DNA of 14,141 nucleotides, taken from Deltaproteobacteria bacterium. GTDB lineage: Bacteria > Desulfobacterota > Desulfobacteria > Desulfobacterales > JAFDCJ01. Position numbers and translations under genes: made by a program. Shown here one piece after another: positions 1 through 6,544 of this stretch. Location: assembly GCA_024277475.1 (NCBI GenBank), contig JAJRVC010000281.1, forward strand, positions 1 to 14,141, written 5' to 3'. The notes below the pieces were generated by a model. It saw only the letters and a program-made list of their open reading frames with translations. It was not told where the DNA came from and did not search any database. How positions within the stretch are numbered: position 1 is the stretch's first letter; every line of letters starts with the position of its first letter.

Positions 1-706
1 CAACCTGCAAAATTTTCCCGCGCCGCTGGGCCTCGACCGTGGTCTGGATAACCTCGGTCATGCCGTATATGCCCACCAGCGCCGGTATCATCGAAATCCC
101 GCCGTACAGATCAACCGTTCCATAGGAAAAGCGGGGATAGGCCTGGATGGCTTCCATTCCAATCATCGCCAGAAACAGTCCCAGAAAGCCGGAGATCCAG
201 CCCTTGAGCGGATCTTCCGGTGCCGTCAGGTTGCCGCAGATCAATACCCCGAACAGCGTCAACCAGAAAAACTCAAAAGACTGGAAGCGAAGGGCAATCT
301 GTCCCAGGTAGGGCGTGAAAAAGGCCATAAAAAAAAGGGCAATGGTGGATCCCAGAAATGAAGACGTAGTGGCGATTCCGATGGCTTCACCGGCCTTGCC
401 CTGCAGCGCCAGTGGATGGCCGTCGATACAGGTGGCGGCGTTGGCAGGGGTGCCCGGGATATTGAGCAGAATGGCTGAACGACTGCCGCCGTAAATGGCC
501 CCCACGTAAATGGCGATCAGGATGACAATCGCGTTGGACGAATCCCATTGGAAGGTCAGGCCGGTCAGAAGTGCGATTCCCATAGTGGCGGTCAAACCGG
601 GCAGCATTCCGACGATAATGCCGAGAAAGGTTGCCCAGAAAACGGAAAACAGGATTTCGGGTGTCATTAATCCCCAGAGCGCATTCACCAGTTCTACAAC
701 ACCCAA
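1..706 (-). CDS. tctA: TctA-family large permease subunit of a tripartite tricarboxylate transporter (partial, C-terminus beyond window)
   Basis: This is the large, polytopic membrane subunit of a TTT-family secondary transporter. It works with TctB and the periplasmic TctC to import a carboxylate. The 235 visible residues show the family's N-terminal part: a hydrophobic segment ending in GMLPGLTATMG (about residues 30-40), then YGGSRSAILLNIPGTPANAAT, which matches the conserved YGGS...ILLNIPGT signature, and further hydrophobic segments. The family is about 500 residues long, so roughly half lies outside the window. The start is placed at TTG 704-706 because an AGGAGG-like site lies 6 nt upstream. 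The first in-frame ATG (665-667) would cut 13 residues of the usual N-terminus. It is the last visible gene of the tctC-tctB-tctA series, but is separated from tctB by 333 bp, which is unusually large. The family call is firm; the substrate is unknown. Confidence 0.92.
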   Translation of the reverse strand, partial: MGVVELVNALWGLMTPEILFSVFWATFLGIIVGMLPGLTATMGIALLTGLTFQWDSSNAIVILIAIYVGAIYGGSRSAILLNIPGTPANAATCIDGHPLALQGKAGEAIGIATTSSFLGSTIALFFMAFFTPYLGQIALRFQSFEFFWLTLFGVLICGNLTAPEDPLKGWISGFLGLFLAMIGMEAIQAYPRFSYGTVDLYGGISMIPALVGIYGMTEVIQTTVEAQRRGKILQV

Positions 707-783
707 GAGTGACCTCCTTTTTTGCTTTACTGAAATATCATATGTGCTTCAATCAAAAGAGTTGAATACGATATGGCTGGTGC

Positions 784-945
784 ACAAATTCGAAACTCGA
801 AGCATGCCTGATTTTATAAATAGGCCTAAACAAATTCCAATTTCCAATTATAAAACGACCCAAACAAGTCAGTTTCGATATTAAGTATTGGCCTTTGTTT
901 GGGATTTGTAATTTATTTAGGATTTGTAAATCGAGATTTCTCTTA
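784..945. repeat. Imperfect inverted repeat (MITE-like) in the 333-bp tctB-tctA spacer
   Basis: The spacer 707-1039 has no plausible gene. Its middle is an AT-rich, roughly palindromic stretch. The inner arms CCCAAACAA (859-867) and TTGTTTGGG (895-903) are perfect 9-bp complements around a 27-nt loop. The outer flanks are imperfectly complementary: CGAAACTCGA at 791-800 against AATCGAGATTTC at 929-940. No transposase reading frame is present. The layout resembles a small non-autonomous element or REP-like intergenic repeat. That identity is inferred; the symmetry is seen directly. Confidence 0.5.
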
Positions 946-1001
946 TGTACTATCCACCCATATTCTTAGCCTGACTGTTATGCTCTGAATCCCTGAGCAC
1001 T

Positions 1002-1038
1002 GAACGTTGAACCCCGAACCTGTGAACGATTACTTAAA
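1002..1038 (+). repeat. Dispersed 37-bp repeat, copy 1
   Basis: The 37 bases match those at 7497-7533 at 34 positions (differences at repeat positions 14, 28 and 36). They begin with GAACGTTGAACCC and end with GTGAACGATTACTTAAA. The copy ends 2 nt before the complement of the tctB stop codon (1040-1042). A shorter relative lies at 6455-6473. Its role is unknown. Confidence 0.75.
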
Positions 1039-1039
1039 T

Positions 1040-1522
1040 TTACGGCAACGCAACCAGGAATACTCTGGTAAAAACCAGGTAAATAAATCCGGAGGCGATC
1101 AGAGATACGATCAACCCGATCCAAATCTTCTGTTCGCCAAAGGTTGCCATGTACGCAAAGAGGACGAGAAAAGTCGCCAGGTAAAAATAGACATGTCCAA
1201 GCAGGAAAAAGAAGCCGAAGGCATAGATCATTGCCAGGCACCAGCGATGGACGGGCCTGGATCGCACAAAATCACTGAGCGTTTTTCTGCCGGGGATAAT
1301 CCGGTACCCCTGCATTCTTACGGCTCGCACGAAAAGCGCCAGGCTCATGACAAACAGGGTAATCCCCAGAATTAAGGGCACAAACCCGGGGGCGGCATAG
1401 AAGCCGCCCCAGTCTTTTTCGAAACGCGGGATTTTAATCGATTCAACGACAATCGCCAGACTGCACACCATCAGGATCAGGCCCATCACAAAGTCGGCCT
1501 TCGGCATTCCTTTGCCTTTCAT
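1040..1522 (-). CDS. tctB: TctB-family small membrane subunit of the tripartite tricarboxylate transporter
   Basis: This small, poorly conserved integral membrane protein of 160 residues partners TctA. The sequence shows four hydrophobic segments: FVMGLILMVCSLAIVV near residues 11-27, a GFVPLILGITLFVMSLALF stretch at about 46-64, and two more around residues 95-130 and 133-157. This matches the usual four-helix TctB plan and length. It follows tctC by 17 nt on the same strand, which strongly supports one operon. The ATG at 1520-1522 has only a distant AAGGGG upstream. A second ATG at 1505-1507 (MPKADF) has AAAGG 7 nt upstream and begins where many TctB proteins begin, so the protein may be five residues shorter. 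Identification rests on topology and position between tctC and tctA more than on motifs. Confidence 0.87.
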   Translation of the reverse strand: MKGKGMPKADFVMGLILMVCSLAIVVESIKIPRFEKDWGGFYAAPGFVPLILGITLFVMSLALFVRAVRMQGYRIIPGRKTLSDFVRSRPVHRWCLAMIYAFGFFFLLGHVYFYLATFLVLFAYMATFGEQKIWIGLIVSLIASGFIYLVFTRVFLVALP

Positions 1523-1539
1523 GATTCTTTCGCGCCCCT

Positions 1540-2538
1540 TTATTTACATATAAATCCAAATGCCGCGGGATCTTTTTTGGCAATGCCGATTTCCTGAAGA
1601 ATGCAGTTGACGTTGTTGCCGGTAGCTTCAGATATCTTGAGAGCTTCTTCACCCTTGTAGTTGACGACAGCCGATGCTTTTTCTCTGGCCAGACGTTTCA
1701 TGGAATCTGATGCGGCGGCGGCATCGAAGGCTTTGTTGATTGCTTCTACTGCTTCCTTGGGCGTATCTTTAGGAATGTAAAGGCCAAACAGATACTGCAG
1801 GGGCACATGGTTTGGGATGAATTGCATCACCGGCGGCACTTCCCCATAGCCCTCGATCATGAGAGATTGGGTGGACATGTTAGCCAGGGCCCGCAGTTTT
1901 TTGGCACGAAGCATATCCGCCACCTCCATGGACAGCTGCATGACCACTTCGGTTTCTCCTTTTACTGTGGACACCACTGCCGGATATCCACCCTTGTAAG
2001 GGATATGGCGGTATTCAATACCGGTGGCCTTGCGGAAGGTTTCGGCCGCCAGATGCCCGCCGGAGCCGACCCCGGCTGAGGCAACCTTCACCTTACCCGG
2101 CCGGGCCTTGAATTCGGCGACGAGATCATCGATGGTCTTGATTTTCGAGTCATACGGGACACAGATAACCGGGGCCGTCAGCATCGCATAGTAATGAATC
2201 CAGTCCCTATGAGAAATGTTGGGCAGCAGATCCAGAACCTGGTAGGTGATCACGCTGCCGTCGGCGTTACCGGTCCAGGTATAGCCGTCATGTTTGGCTT
2301 CATAGGCATTTTTCATACCGATAGAGCCGGAACCGCCGGGCTGATTGACTACCGGGATTTTTTGACCGAGAACTTTTTCCATCTCACCGGCCAGGGTACG
2401 ACAGGTTTGATCGGTTGCTCCGCCGGCAGACCACGGTACAATCAGTGTAATGGGTCTTTTGGGCCTCCACTCGGCAGACGCGAAAGCTGCAGTAAAAACC
2501 ATTGACAGGATGACGATAAGGATTCCAACTTTTTTCAT
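1540..2538 (-). CDS. tctC: TctC/Bug-family periplasmic solute-binding protein
   Basis: This is the periplasmic receptor that binds the solute and delivers it to TctA/TctB. The 332-residue length is normal for the Bug family. A Sec signal peptide is evident: MKK, a hydrophobic core, then a predicted AxA cleavage site after ASA at residue 22. The mature protein carries LIVPWSAGGATD (about 32-43), corresponding to the family's VPxxxGGxxD ligand-binding loop. It also has NQPGGSGSIG near 64-73 and ASAGVGSGGHLAAE, the second carboxylate-binding region. The ATG at 2536-2538 has AGGGGG nearby upstream, so the start is well supported. It is the first gene of the operon and faces the NagA-like gene across a 347-bp divergent region. 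The ligand cannot be read from the sequence: Bug proteins bind citrate, dicarboxylates, aromatic acids or nicotinate. Confidence 0.93.
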   Translation of the reverse strand: MKKVGILIVILSMVFTAAFASAEWRPKRPITLIVPWSAGGATDQTCRTLAGEMEKVLGQKIPVVNQPGGSGSIGMKNAYEAKHDGYTWTGNADGSVITYQVLDLLPNISHRDWIHYYAMLTAPVICVPYDSKIKTIDDLVAEFKARPGKVKVASAGVGSGGHLAAETFRKATGIEYRHIPYKGGYPAVVSTVKGETEVVMQLSMEVADMLRAKKLRALANMSTQSLMIEGYGEVPPVMQFIPNHVPLQYLFGLYIPKDTPKEAVEAINKAFDAAAASDSMKRLAREKASAVVNYKGEEALKISEATGNNVNCILQEIGIAKKDPAAFGFICK

Positions 2539-2643
2539 TGCTTTTCCCCCTTTTCTTTTTGTAGGGTTAATAATAAAAAAAACTCCTCTGCCATGCTAAT
2601 ATCATAGCCCGGATCAACCGGAAAAATAGCCACCAAGGCCCAA

Positions 2644-2659
2644 AGCAAAACTGTTTGCT
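2644..2659. promoter_or_regulatory. Dyad-symmetric site upstream of tctC, possible operator
   Basis: AGCAAA and TTTGCT are perfect 6-bp complements around a 4-nt centre. The site ends about 105 nt upstream of the tctC start. No regulator gene is in the window, so function is inferred only from symmetry and position. Confidence 0.25.
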
Positions 2660-2838
2660 AACATTTAAAAGCTGTATTTTGATATTGGAATTTATTTATC
2701 ATTTGCTATTTTCGGTTTGCCAGGGTTAGGGTATTATGTACCGGCTGATCTGCCAAACCGAGCTCAAGCACGATAAATGCTACGAGCACCTTTTGTCAAG
2801 AGTTATGTGCCGAATTCTGTTCGCCAAGATGGTGTATA

Positions 2839-2854
2839 TCCTGCTTATGCAGGA
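2839..2854. promoter_or_regulatory. Dyad-symmetric site TCCTGC-TTAT-GCAGGA upstream of the NagA-like gene
   Basis: A perfect 6-bp dyad with a 4-nt centre lies 31 nt before the start codon at 2886. It could be an operator or a short mRNA hairpin. It lacks a T-tract, so it is not a terminator for either strand. Confidence 0.3.
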
Positions 2855-2865
2855 CAAAGAAATTC

Positions 2866-2881
2866 CTTAAAGAGCTTTAAG
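2866..2881. promoter_or_regulatory. Dyad-symmetric site CTTAAAG-AG-CTTTAAG directly before the NagA-like start codon
   Basis: Perfect 7-bp arms surround a 2-nt centre, and the site ends 4 nt before ATG 2886. It covers the position where a Shine-Dalgarno sequence would lie; only a weak AAAGAG is present, inside the dyad. It could act as an operator or restrict ribosome access. This is inference from sequence only. Confidence 0.3.
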
Positions 2882-2885
2882 TAAA

Positions 2886-4067
2886 ATGACCCTTATCAAG
2901 GGAAAAATACCCGGAAAACGGGTTGCAGAAGTACGACTGGACGGGGACCGCATCGCCAGGATTGTGACACCCAATTCAACCCGCAACGATTCGCGCTTGC
3001 CGGATGAAGATGTTCGGATAACAGCCGGCTTCATCGACATTCAGGTAAACGGATTTGCCGGCGTCGATTTTAACCATCCGAATTTCAGAGGAGACGACCT
3101 GGTCAGTGTCTGCCGGAGTCTCCTGAAGACCGGGGTGACCCGATTTTGTCCGACACTGATTACGGCTGATTACAATCAGATTGCCAGAAATATCAAAGAA
3201 ATTCGGCAAGCCTGTAAAAGACATCCCCTGGTCCGTTCAATGGTTCTGGGCATACATTTAGAGGGGCCCTACATTAATTCCGAAGAGGGTCCCAGGGGCG
3301 CCCATCCCAGAGCCTACGTCGCTCGCCCTGACTGGGACGAATTTGAGCGTCTCCTATTGCTGGGAAATGGGCTGGTGCGGATGGTAACGGTAGCTCCCGA
3401 GGTGCCCGGGGGCCTCGAATTTATTCATAAAGCGTCTCAAAGCGGCCTGGTGGTGGGGATCGGGCATTGCAAACCTGAACCGGAAATCGTCGATCAGGCA
3501 GTGCGCGCCGGTGCCGCGATCTCGACGCACCTGGGAAATGGGACCCATCAAATGCTTGACCGCCATCAAAATTATCTGCAGAAGCAGTTGGCCCATGATG
3601 GCTTGATGGCCAGCATTATCTGCGATGGACCTCATTTGCCGGACTATTTTGTCAAAAATGTCGTGCGTGCCAAAGGAAAGTCAAGAGTCATTTTGATCAG
3701 TGATGCTACCGCCGCTTCCCATGCGCCGGCCGGCCGATACTCTCTTGGTGATCTTGAAATCGAAGCGGATGATGATGGTGTTCTCCGGCTTGCGGGTACA
3801 CCCTATCTCACAGGTTCAACGCTGACGATGGAACGAGCCATAGGCAATTGCGCTGTATTTGCAGAAATTCCCCTGGCATCGGCCGTTAATATGGCGACCG
3901 TGAATCCGGCCGGGCTGTTTGACGGGATCAGCGGCAAACTGGAGAAAGGACAGCGGGCCGATCTGGTTCTTTTCAAAGCCAAAAGAAAAAAAATCCACAT
4001 CCTGCGCGTCTATCTTGCAGGCCGTCTTTTTTACTCGGCAGAAGAAAATGCTTATTTTCCCCAATGA
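2886..4067 (+). CDS. N-acetylglucosamine-6-phosphate deacetylase (NagA)-family amidohydrolase
   Basis: This is a 393-residue metal-dependent amidohydrolase of the NagA family, cytoplasmic (no signal peptide). NagA removes the acetyl group from GlcNAc-6-phosphate. Visible family residues fall almost exactly where E. coli NagA has them: GFIDIQVNG (48-56), Glu126 in GIHLEGPY, His194 in GIGHC, His215 in STHLGNGTH, His250 in DGPHLP, and the catalytic Asp273 in LISDATA. The C-terminal MATVNPAGLFD and KGQRADLVLF segments are typical of the family. The usual THLFNAM is replaced by THLGNGTHQMLDRH, so this is a divergent subgroup and the substrate may not be GlcNAc-6-phosphate. No nagB, PTS or kinase gene is adjacent. 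The ribosome-binding site is weak and overlaps a palindrome. The gene is divergent from tctC, which does not by itself prove a link. The fold is firm and the substrate uncertain. Confidence 0.82.
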   Translation: MTLIKGKIPGKRVAEVRLDGDRIARIVTPNSTRNDSRLPDEDVRITAGFIDIQVNGFAGVDFNHPNFRGDDLVSVCRSLLKTGVTRFCPTLITADYNQIARNIKEIRQACKRHPLVRSMVLGIHLEGPYINSEEGPRGAHPRAYVARPDWDEFERLLLLGNGLVRMVTVAPEVPGGLEFIHKASQSGLVVGIGHCKPEPEIVDQAVRAGAAISTHLGNGTHQMLDRHQNYLQKQLAHDGLMASIICDGPHLPDYFVKNVVRAKGKSRVILISDATAASHAPAGRYSLGDLEIEADDDGVLRLAGTPYLTGSTLTMERAIGNCAVFAEIPLASAVNMATVNPAGLFDGISGKLEKGQRADLVLFKAKRKKIHILRVYLAGRLFYSAEENAYFPQ

Positions 4068-4114
4068 ATCGCCATGCTTTTTTTTATAATTCAATTTTTC
4101 GGTATCTTTGCCTG

Positions 4115-6010
4115 TTAACGCCAGGGATTTACAGGTACCGCCAGACTCAAATATTGGTCGCTTTCTTCAAACATCAGCTTTTTAGCGACCATCAATTCCA
4201 AAAAAGCAACGATTTTATCTTCGGAAAAAGTCGGGAACCGGTCTCGAATTTTTTTGAGTGAACGATGGTGCCCGCAAAAAAGATAGATCAACCTCGAAGT
4301 TCCCGTCAGACGATGGTTAAGTAATTCCGCGTTCAGCCGGCCTTGCCTGATGATTAAAAAATCGCCACCGTCGCGTAAACTTAAAAAAGGGGGGTGAACC
4401 GGCCCCTTGTGCAGTTCGGTATAAATTTTGTGCCAGATCGCCATTTTTTTTTTAACCGGTTGCCATATTTTTTTTTGATAGCCCCGATCACCACGATAGG
4501 CCTGGATCATAAATTCCAGGGACTGGAAAATTTCATGGGGAAATAAGCGCGACCAATGGGGATGATTAAAAACTGCTTTGATCCCATAGCTCTCAGGGTC
4601 CTGCCAGACAGGGCTATCCAGACCAAGCCAGAAGGTGACGGTTTTTAGGGGGCGAAAGGGCAAGACGAATTCGAGAGTACGAAGCGTTTCGGCGACATCC
4701 TGCTCATTGCTGCCCGGAAAATAAAGGATCAGGTTTGAAATGTTTTCGATACCCAAAGCTTCACAGTTTTTCATGATTTCCAGATTCTGAATGGTGGTGG
4801 TACCTTTGTGAAGTCTCTTCAACAGCGGGGTGGAAAGCGCCTCAATCCCGATCTGAACTTCCTGCATACCGGCCTTCGCCATGACCTTCAGTTCCGCCCA
4901 GGAGGTAGCAGCCCTGATTTCGGAAAACAGGCGCAAATCTTTTTTCAACCGGTCCAGCTTTGCGAATACTTCGGTCGATATGTTCCGGGGCAATACGTTA
5001 TCCACCATGGACACCGAAAGTGTTTGGTGCCTGTTGGTCAGGTGATTGATCTCATCAACCATCTGTAATGGCTCTTTGGCGCGATAACCTTCCCACTGGA
5101 GGTTGAGGTTGCAAAACGCACAGCCGGCGGCACGTCCCGGCATTTTCGCAGTGGCCTTGCCGGTCGTACCTGTTCGCCGCCACCAGCAGCCGCGGGATGT
5201 TTCAACCGGTAGGGTAGGCAAGAATATGTTCTGGGAGTCGAAGGATTTAAGCAGGTTAAAATAATCCTCATAGTCCGGCGGGGGAAGGCTGCCCAGCGAT
5301 GTCATCTGCTGAAAATCGATAGGCTTATCGAGGCTTTTAGCACCTCCCGGCAGGCTGAGCCCCTTAATGGGGGGGACGTCGGAAAGACTCGGAAGTTTTA
5401 TCAAACAATCAATCAGTTGGCTGAAAGGCAGTTCCCCCTCACCATTGATCACCGCATCGACTTCAGGAAACAGTTTGAAAAAATTTCCTGTCGGTAATCC
5501 GGAAAAAGTCGAACCGCCGATGATAATGATAAGTTTCGGAAACTTTTCTTTGATGTGTCTTATAAAATACAAAGCGGAGGCCAACTGACAAAGTGAAACC
5601 GAAAAACCGGCCAGCAGAAAATCGCTCCAGTTCAGGCTGTCGATAAAATTATCCGAGATCTTCTTAACTCTGGCAGTTATGCTTTTGAGCCCGTCAGTCT
5701 TGAAAGCTGAGTTGCGGCCGGATTCCTGGTTAAACAGCTTTTCAATCTGCTGAAACCGCTCCGGGTATAGCAGGGCGGCATAGACGGTTTCCGCCAGCCA
5801 GGTGCGTTTTGATATCTCGTGATACAGCCGGTAGCCAATGGACTCCGCCAGTATCAGATAGACATGATGGGCGGTGACCTGGATATCCGGATATATGGAC
5901 CGCAAATAGGCCTTGAGGGTGCCCAGTTGAATGGAGGGACGGTTGTATAGCGGCCAGGGGGTAGAGACCAGCGCGATTCTGTTTGCAGTTTGCTTGGATT
6001 TGAGTTGCAT
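4115..6010 (-). CDS. B12-binding radical SAM protein, RiPP-maturation radical SAM protein 1 type
   Basis: Numbered from the ATG at 6008-6010, the protein has 631 residues. The N-terminal half begins NRIALVSTPWPLYNRPSIQLG, a cobalamin-binding-type domain running to about residue 195 with IIIIGGSTFSG. A radical SAM domain follows, with cysteines 275, 297 and 300 for the [4Fe-4S] cluster, and VDNVLP and EVQIGIEAL segments after it. The C-terminal part ends KKLMFEESDQYLSLAV, which resembles the small C-terminal domain of the family that modifies ribosomal peptides, often as C-methyltransferases. An in-frame TTG at 6101-6103 would add 31 residues, but these come from repeat-like DNA and lack a ribosome-binding site. 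The 6010 start also lacks a clear one. No precursor peptide gene was found nearby. Cysteine spacing is unusual (CX21CX2C). The gene is convergent with the NagA-like gene, 47 bp away. The family call is good; the substrate is unknown. Confidence 0.85.
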   Translation of the reverse strand: MQLKSKQTANRIALVSTPWPLYNRPSIQLGTLKAYLRSIYPDIQVTAHHVYLILAESIGYRLYHEISKRTWLAETVYAALLYPERFQQIEKLFNQESGRNSAFKTDGLKSITARVKKISDNFIDSLNWSDFLLAGFSVSLCQLASALYFIRHIKEKFPKLIIIIGGSTFSGLPTGNFFKLFPEVDAVINGEGELPFSQLIDCLIKLPSLSDVPPIKGLSLPGGAKSLDKPIDFQQMTSLGSLPPPDYEDYFNLLKSFDSQNIFLPTLPVETSRGCWWRRTGTTGKATAKMPGRAAGCAFCNLNLQWEGYRAKEPLQMVDEINHLTNRHQTLSVSMVDNVLPRNISTEVFAKLDRLKKDLRLFSEIRAATSWAELKVMAKAGMQEVQIGIEALSTPLLKRLHKGTTTIQNLEIMKNCEALGIENISNLILYFPGSNEQDVAETLRTLEFVLPFRPLKTVTFWLGLDSPVWQDPESYGIKAVFNHPHWSRLFPHEIFQSLEFMIQAYRGDRGYQKKIWQPVKKKMAIWHKIYTELHKGPVHPPFLSLRDGGDFLIIRQGRLNAELLNHRLTGTSRLIYLFCGHHRSLKKIRDRFPTFSEDKIVAFLELMVAKKLMFEESDQYLSLAVPVNPWR

Positions 6011-6110
6011 TTGACGAATGTAGAATGACGAGTGATGGAATCGCTTCGCTCTGTCATTTTTAGAATTTAGAATTAAAGGAAATACTTCCTTCGATATCCG
6101 CAAATAAGTA
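6011..6110. repeat. Repeat-like sequence at the 5' end of the radical SAM gene
   Basis: This stretch has word-like, low-complexity composition (AGAATTTAGAATTAAAGG, GAATGTAGAATGACGAG) similar in style to the other spacer repeats. It stays open in the radical SAM frame and so lengthens the apparent ORF to 6103. The encoded 31 residues (rich in Lys, Arg, His and Ser) precede the usual start of the cobalamin-binding domain. Assignment as repeat-derived, non-coding DNA is inference. Confidence 0.4.
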
Positions 6111-6189
6111 TTCGACCTGCCCGCACTGCATTGAAACCTGAAACCTTACGTATCTTTGAACATGTTGTCAGATAGAGCTCAATAAGGGC

Positions 6190-6232
6190 CTAAACCATCC
6201 AAACGAACCAGAGTATCTAAACGATCCAAACG
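6190..6232. repeat. Two-copy tandem repeat, period 27 bp
   Basis: CTAAACCATCCAAACG at 6190-6205 recurs as CTAAACGATCCAAACG at 6217-6232, 15 of 16 bases identical. It is a short degenerate duplication in non-coding DNA with no evident function. Confidence 0.6.
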
Positions 6233-6288
6233 CTCAAAGACTATCCCAACAACGCCTTGCAATCTTTGTATATATGCCCTATACCTAA

Positions 6289-6361
6289 ACTGAGTGGTTG
6301 CAGTTCGGGTTTCAAAGTTAACAACCGATATAAATTGCGCACAATATTAATCAAAATCCGG
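6289..6361. repeat. Dispersed repeat (about 75-80 bp), copy A
   Basis: It begins ACTGAGTGGTT and ends ATTAATCAAAATCCGGC. The same start and a near-identical end (ATTAATCAAAATTTGGC) bracket copy B at 12051-12132, in the same orientation. The middle of the two copies is alignable only with gaps (for example TCGGGTTTCAAAG here and TCGGGGTTTAAGG in copy B). The 62-codon minus-strand frame across copy A is broken by stops in copy B, so the repeat is not a conserved gene. Confidence 0.65.
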
Positions 6362-6454
6362 CTTACTCGACTTAACCAATTAGGTGAAACGGTTTCCCAA
6401 TCAGGATAAATACAGGATCCCTTCGACATGAGCTGTGTGTGCTTTTTCGACTCG

Positions 6455-6473
6455 GAATGTTGAACCCTGAACC
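6455..6473 (+). repeat. Fragment of the dispersed 37-bp repeat, copy 3
   Basis: The sequence GAATGTTGAACCCTGAACC matches the first 19 bases of the copy at 7497-7533 with a single difference. The remainder has diverged (GCTCAAC). It lies about 70 nt upstream of the metallo-hydrolase start. Confidence 0.5.
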
Positions 6474-6483
6474 GCTCAACCTA

Positions 6484-6497
6484 GGGTATACATACCC
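6484..6497. promoter_or_regulatory. Dyad-symmetric site GGGTAT-AC-ATACCC upstream of the metallo-hydrolase gene
   Basis: Perfect 6-bp arms flank a 2-nt centre, 47 nt upstream of ATG 6545. The core contains GTATAC, a palindrome seen in operators of several GntR-type repressors, but no such regulator gene is present here. Role as an operator is a guess from symmetry. Confidence 0.28.
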
Positions 6498-6544
6498 CCA
6501 ATGATCCTGTTTTGGCAATGAATTTTAGACGAAACCGATGCTTT

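Larger units (their letters stand above)
2539..2885. other. Divergent intergenic region between tctC and the NagA-like gene
   Basis: No gene is seen in these 347 bases. The region is AT-rich and must carry the promoters of both divergent genes, but no convincing -35/-10 pair could be assigned on either strand. It holds several dyads: AGCAAA/TTTGCT (2644-2659), CGGTTTG/CAAACCG (2713-2719 with 2754-2760), TCCTGC/GCAGGA (2839-2854) and CTTAAAG/CTTTAAG (2866-2881). The three 16-nt dyads are listed separately or in the findings as possible operators. Confidence 0.6.
6111..6544. other. Gene-poor, repeat-rich spacer between the radical SAM gene and the divergent hydrolase gene
   Basis: No convincing gene is seen. 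The spacer holds a 27-bp tandem duplication (6190-6232), one copy of a dispersed repeat (6289-6361), a fragment of a second (6455-6473), and a dyad at 6484-6497. An open frame of 62 codons on the minus strand (6241-6429) lies across the dispersed repeat and is judged non-coding. Promoters for both flanking genes should lie here but cannot be assigned with confidence. Confidence 0.6.

Noticed and set aside
510..884. 124-codon plus-strand frame running from within tctA into the spacer
   Set aside because: Antisense to tctA, then continuing through repeat DNA with no domain or ribosome-binding site.
4076..4090. T-rich tract after the NagA-like gene as a terminator
   Set aside because: A run of T is present, but no hairpin could be formed immediately upstream.
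6241..6429. 62-codon minus-strand frame (MSKGSCIYPDWETV...) as a possible RiPP precursor for the nearby radical SAM enzyme
   Set aside because: It lies across a dispersed repeat whose other copy (12051-12132) has in-frame stops, has no Shine-Dalgarno site, and shows no leader/core features.
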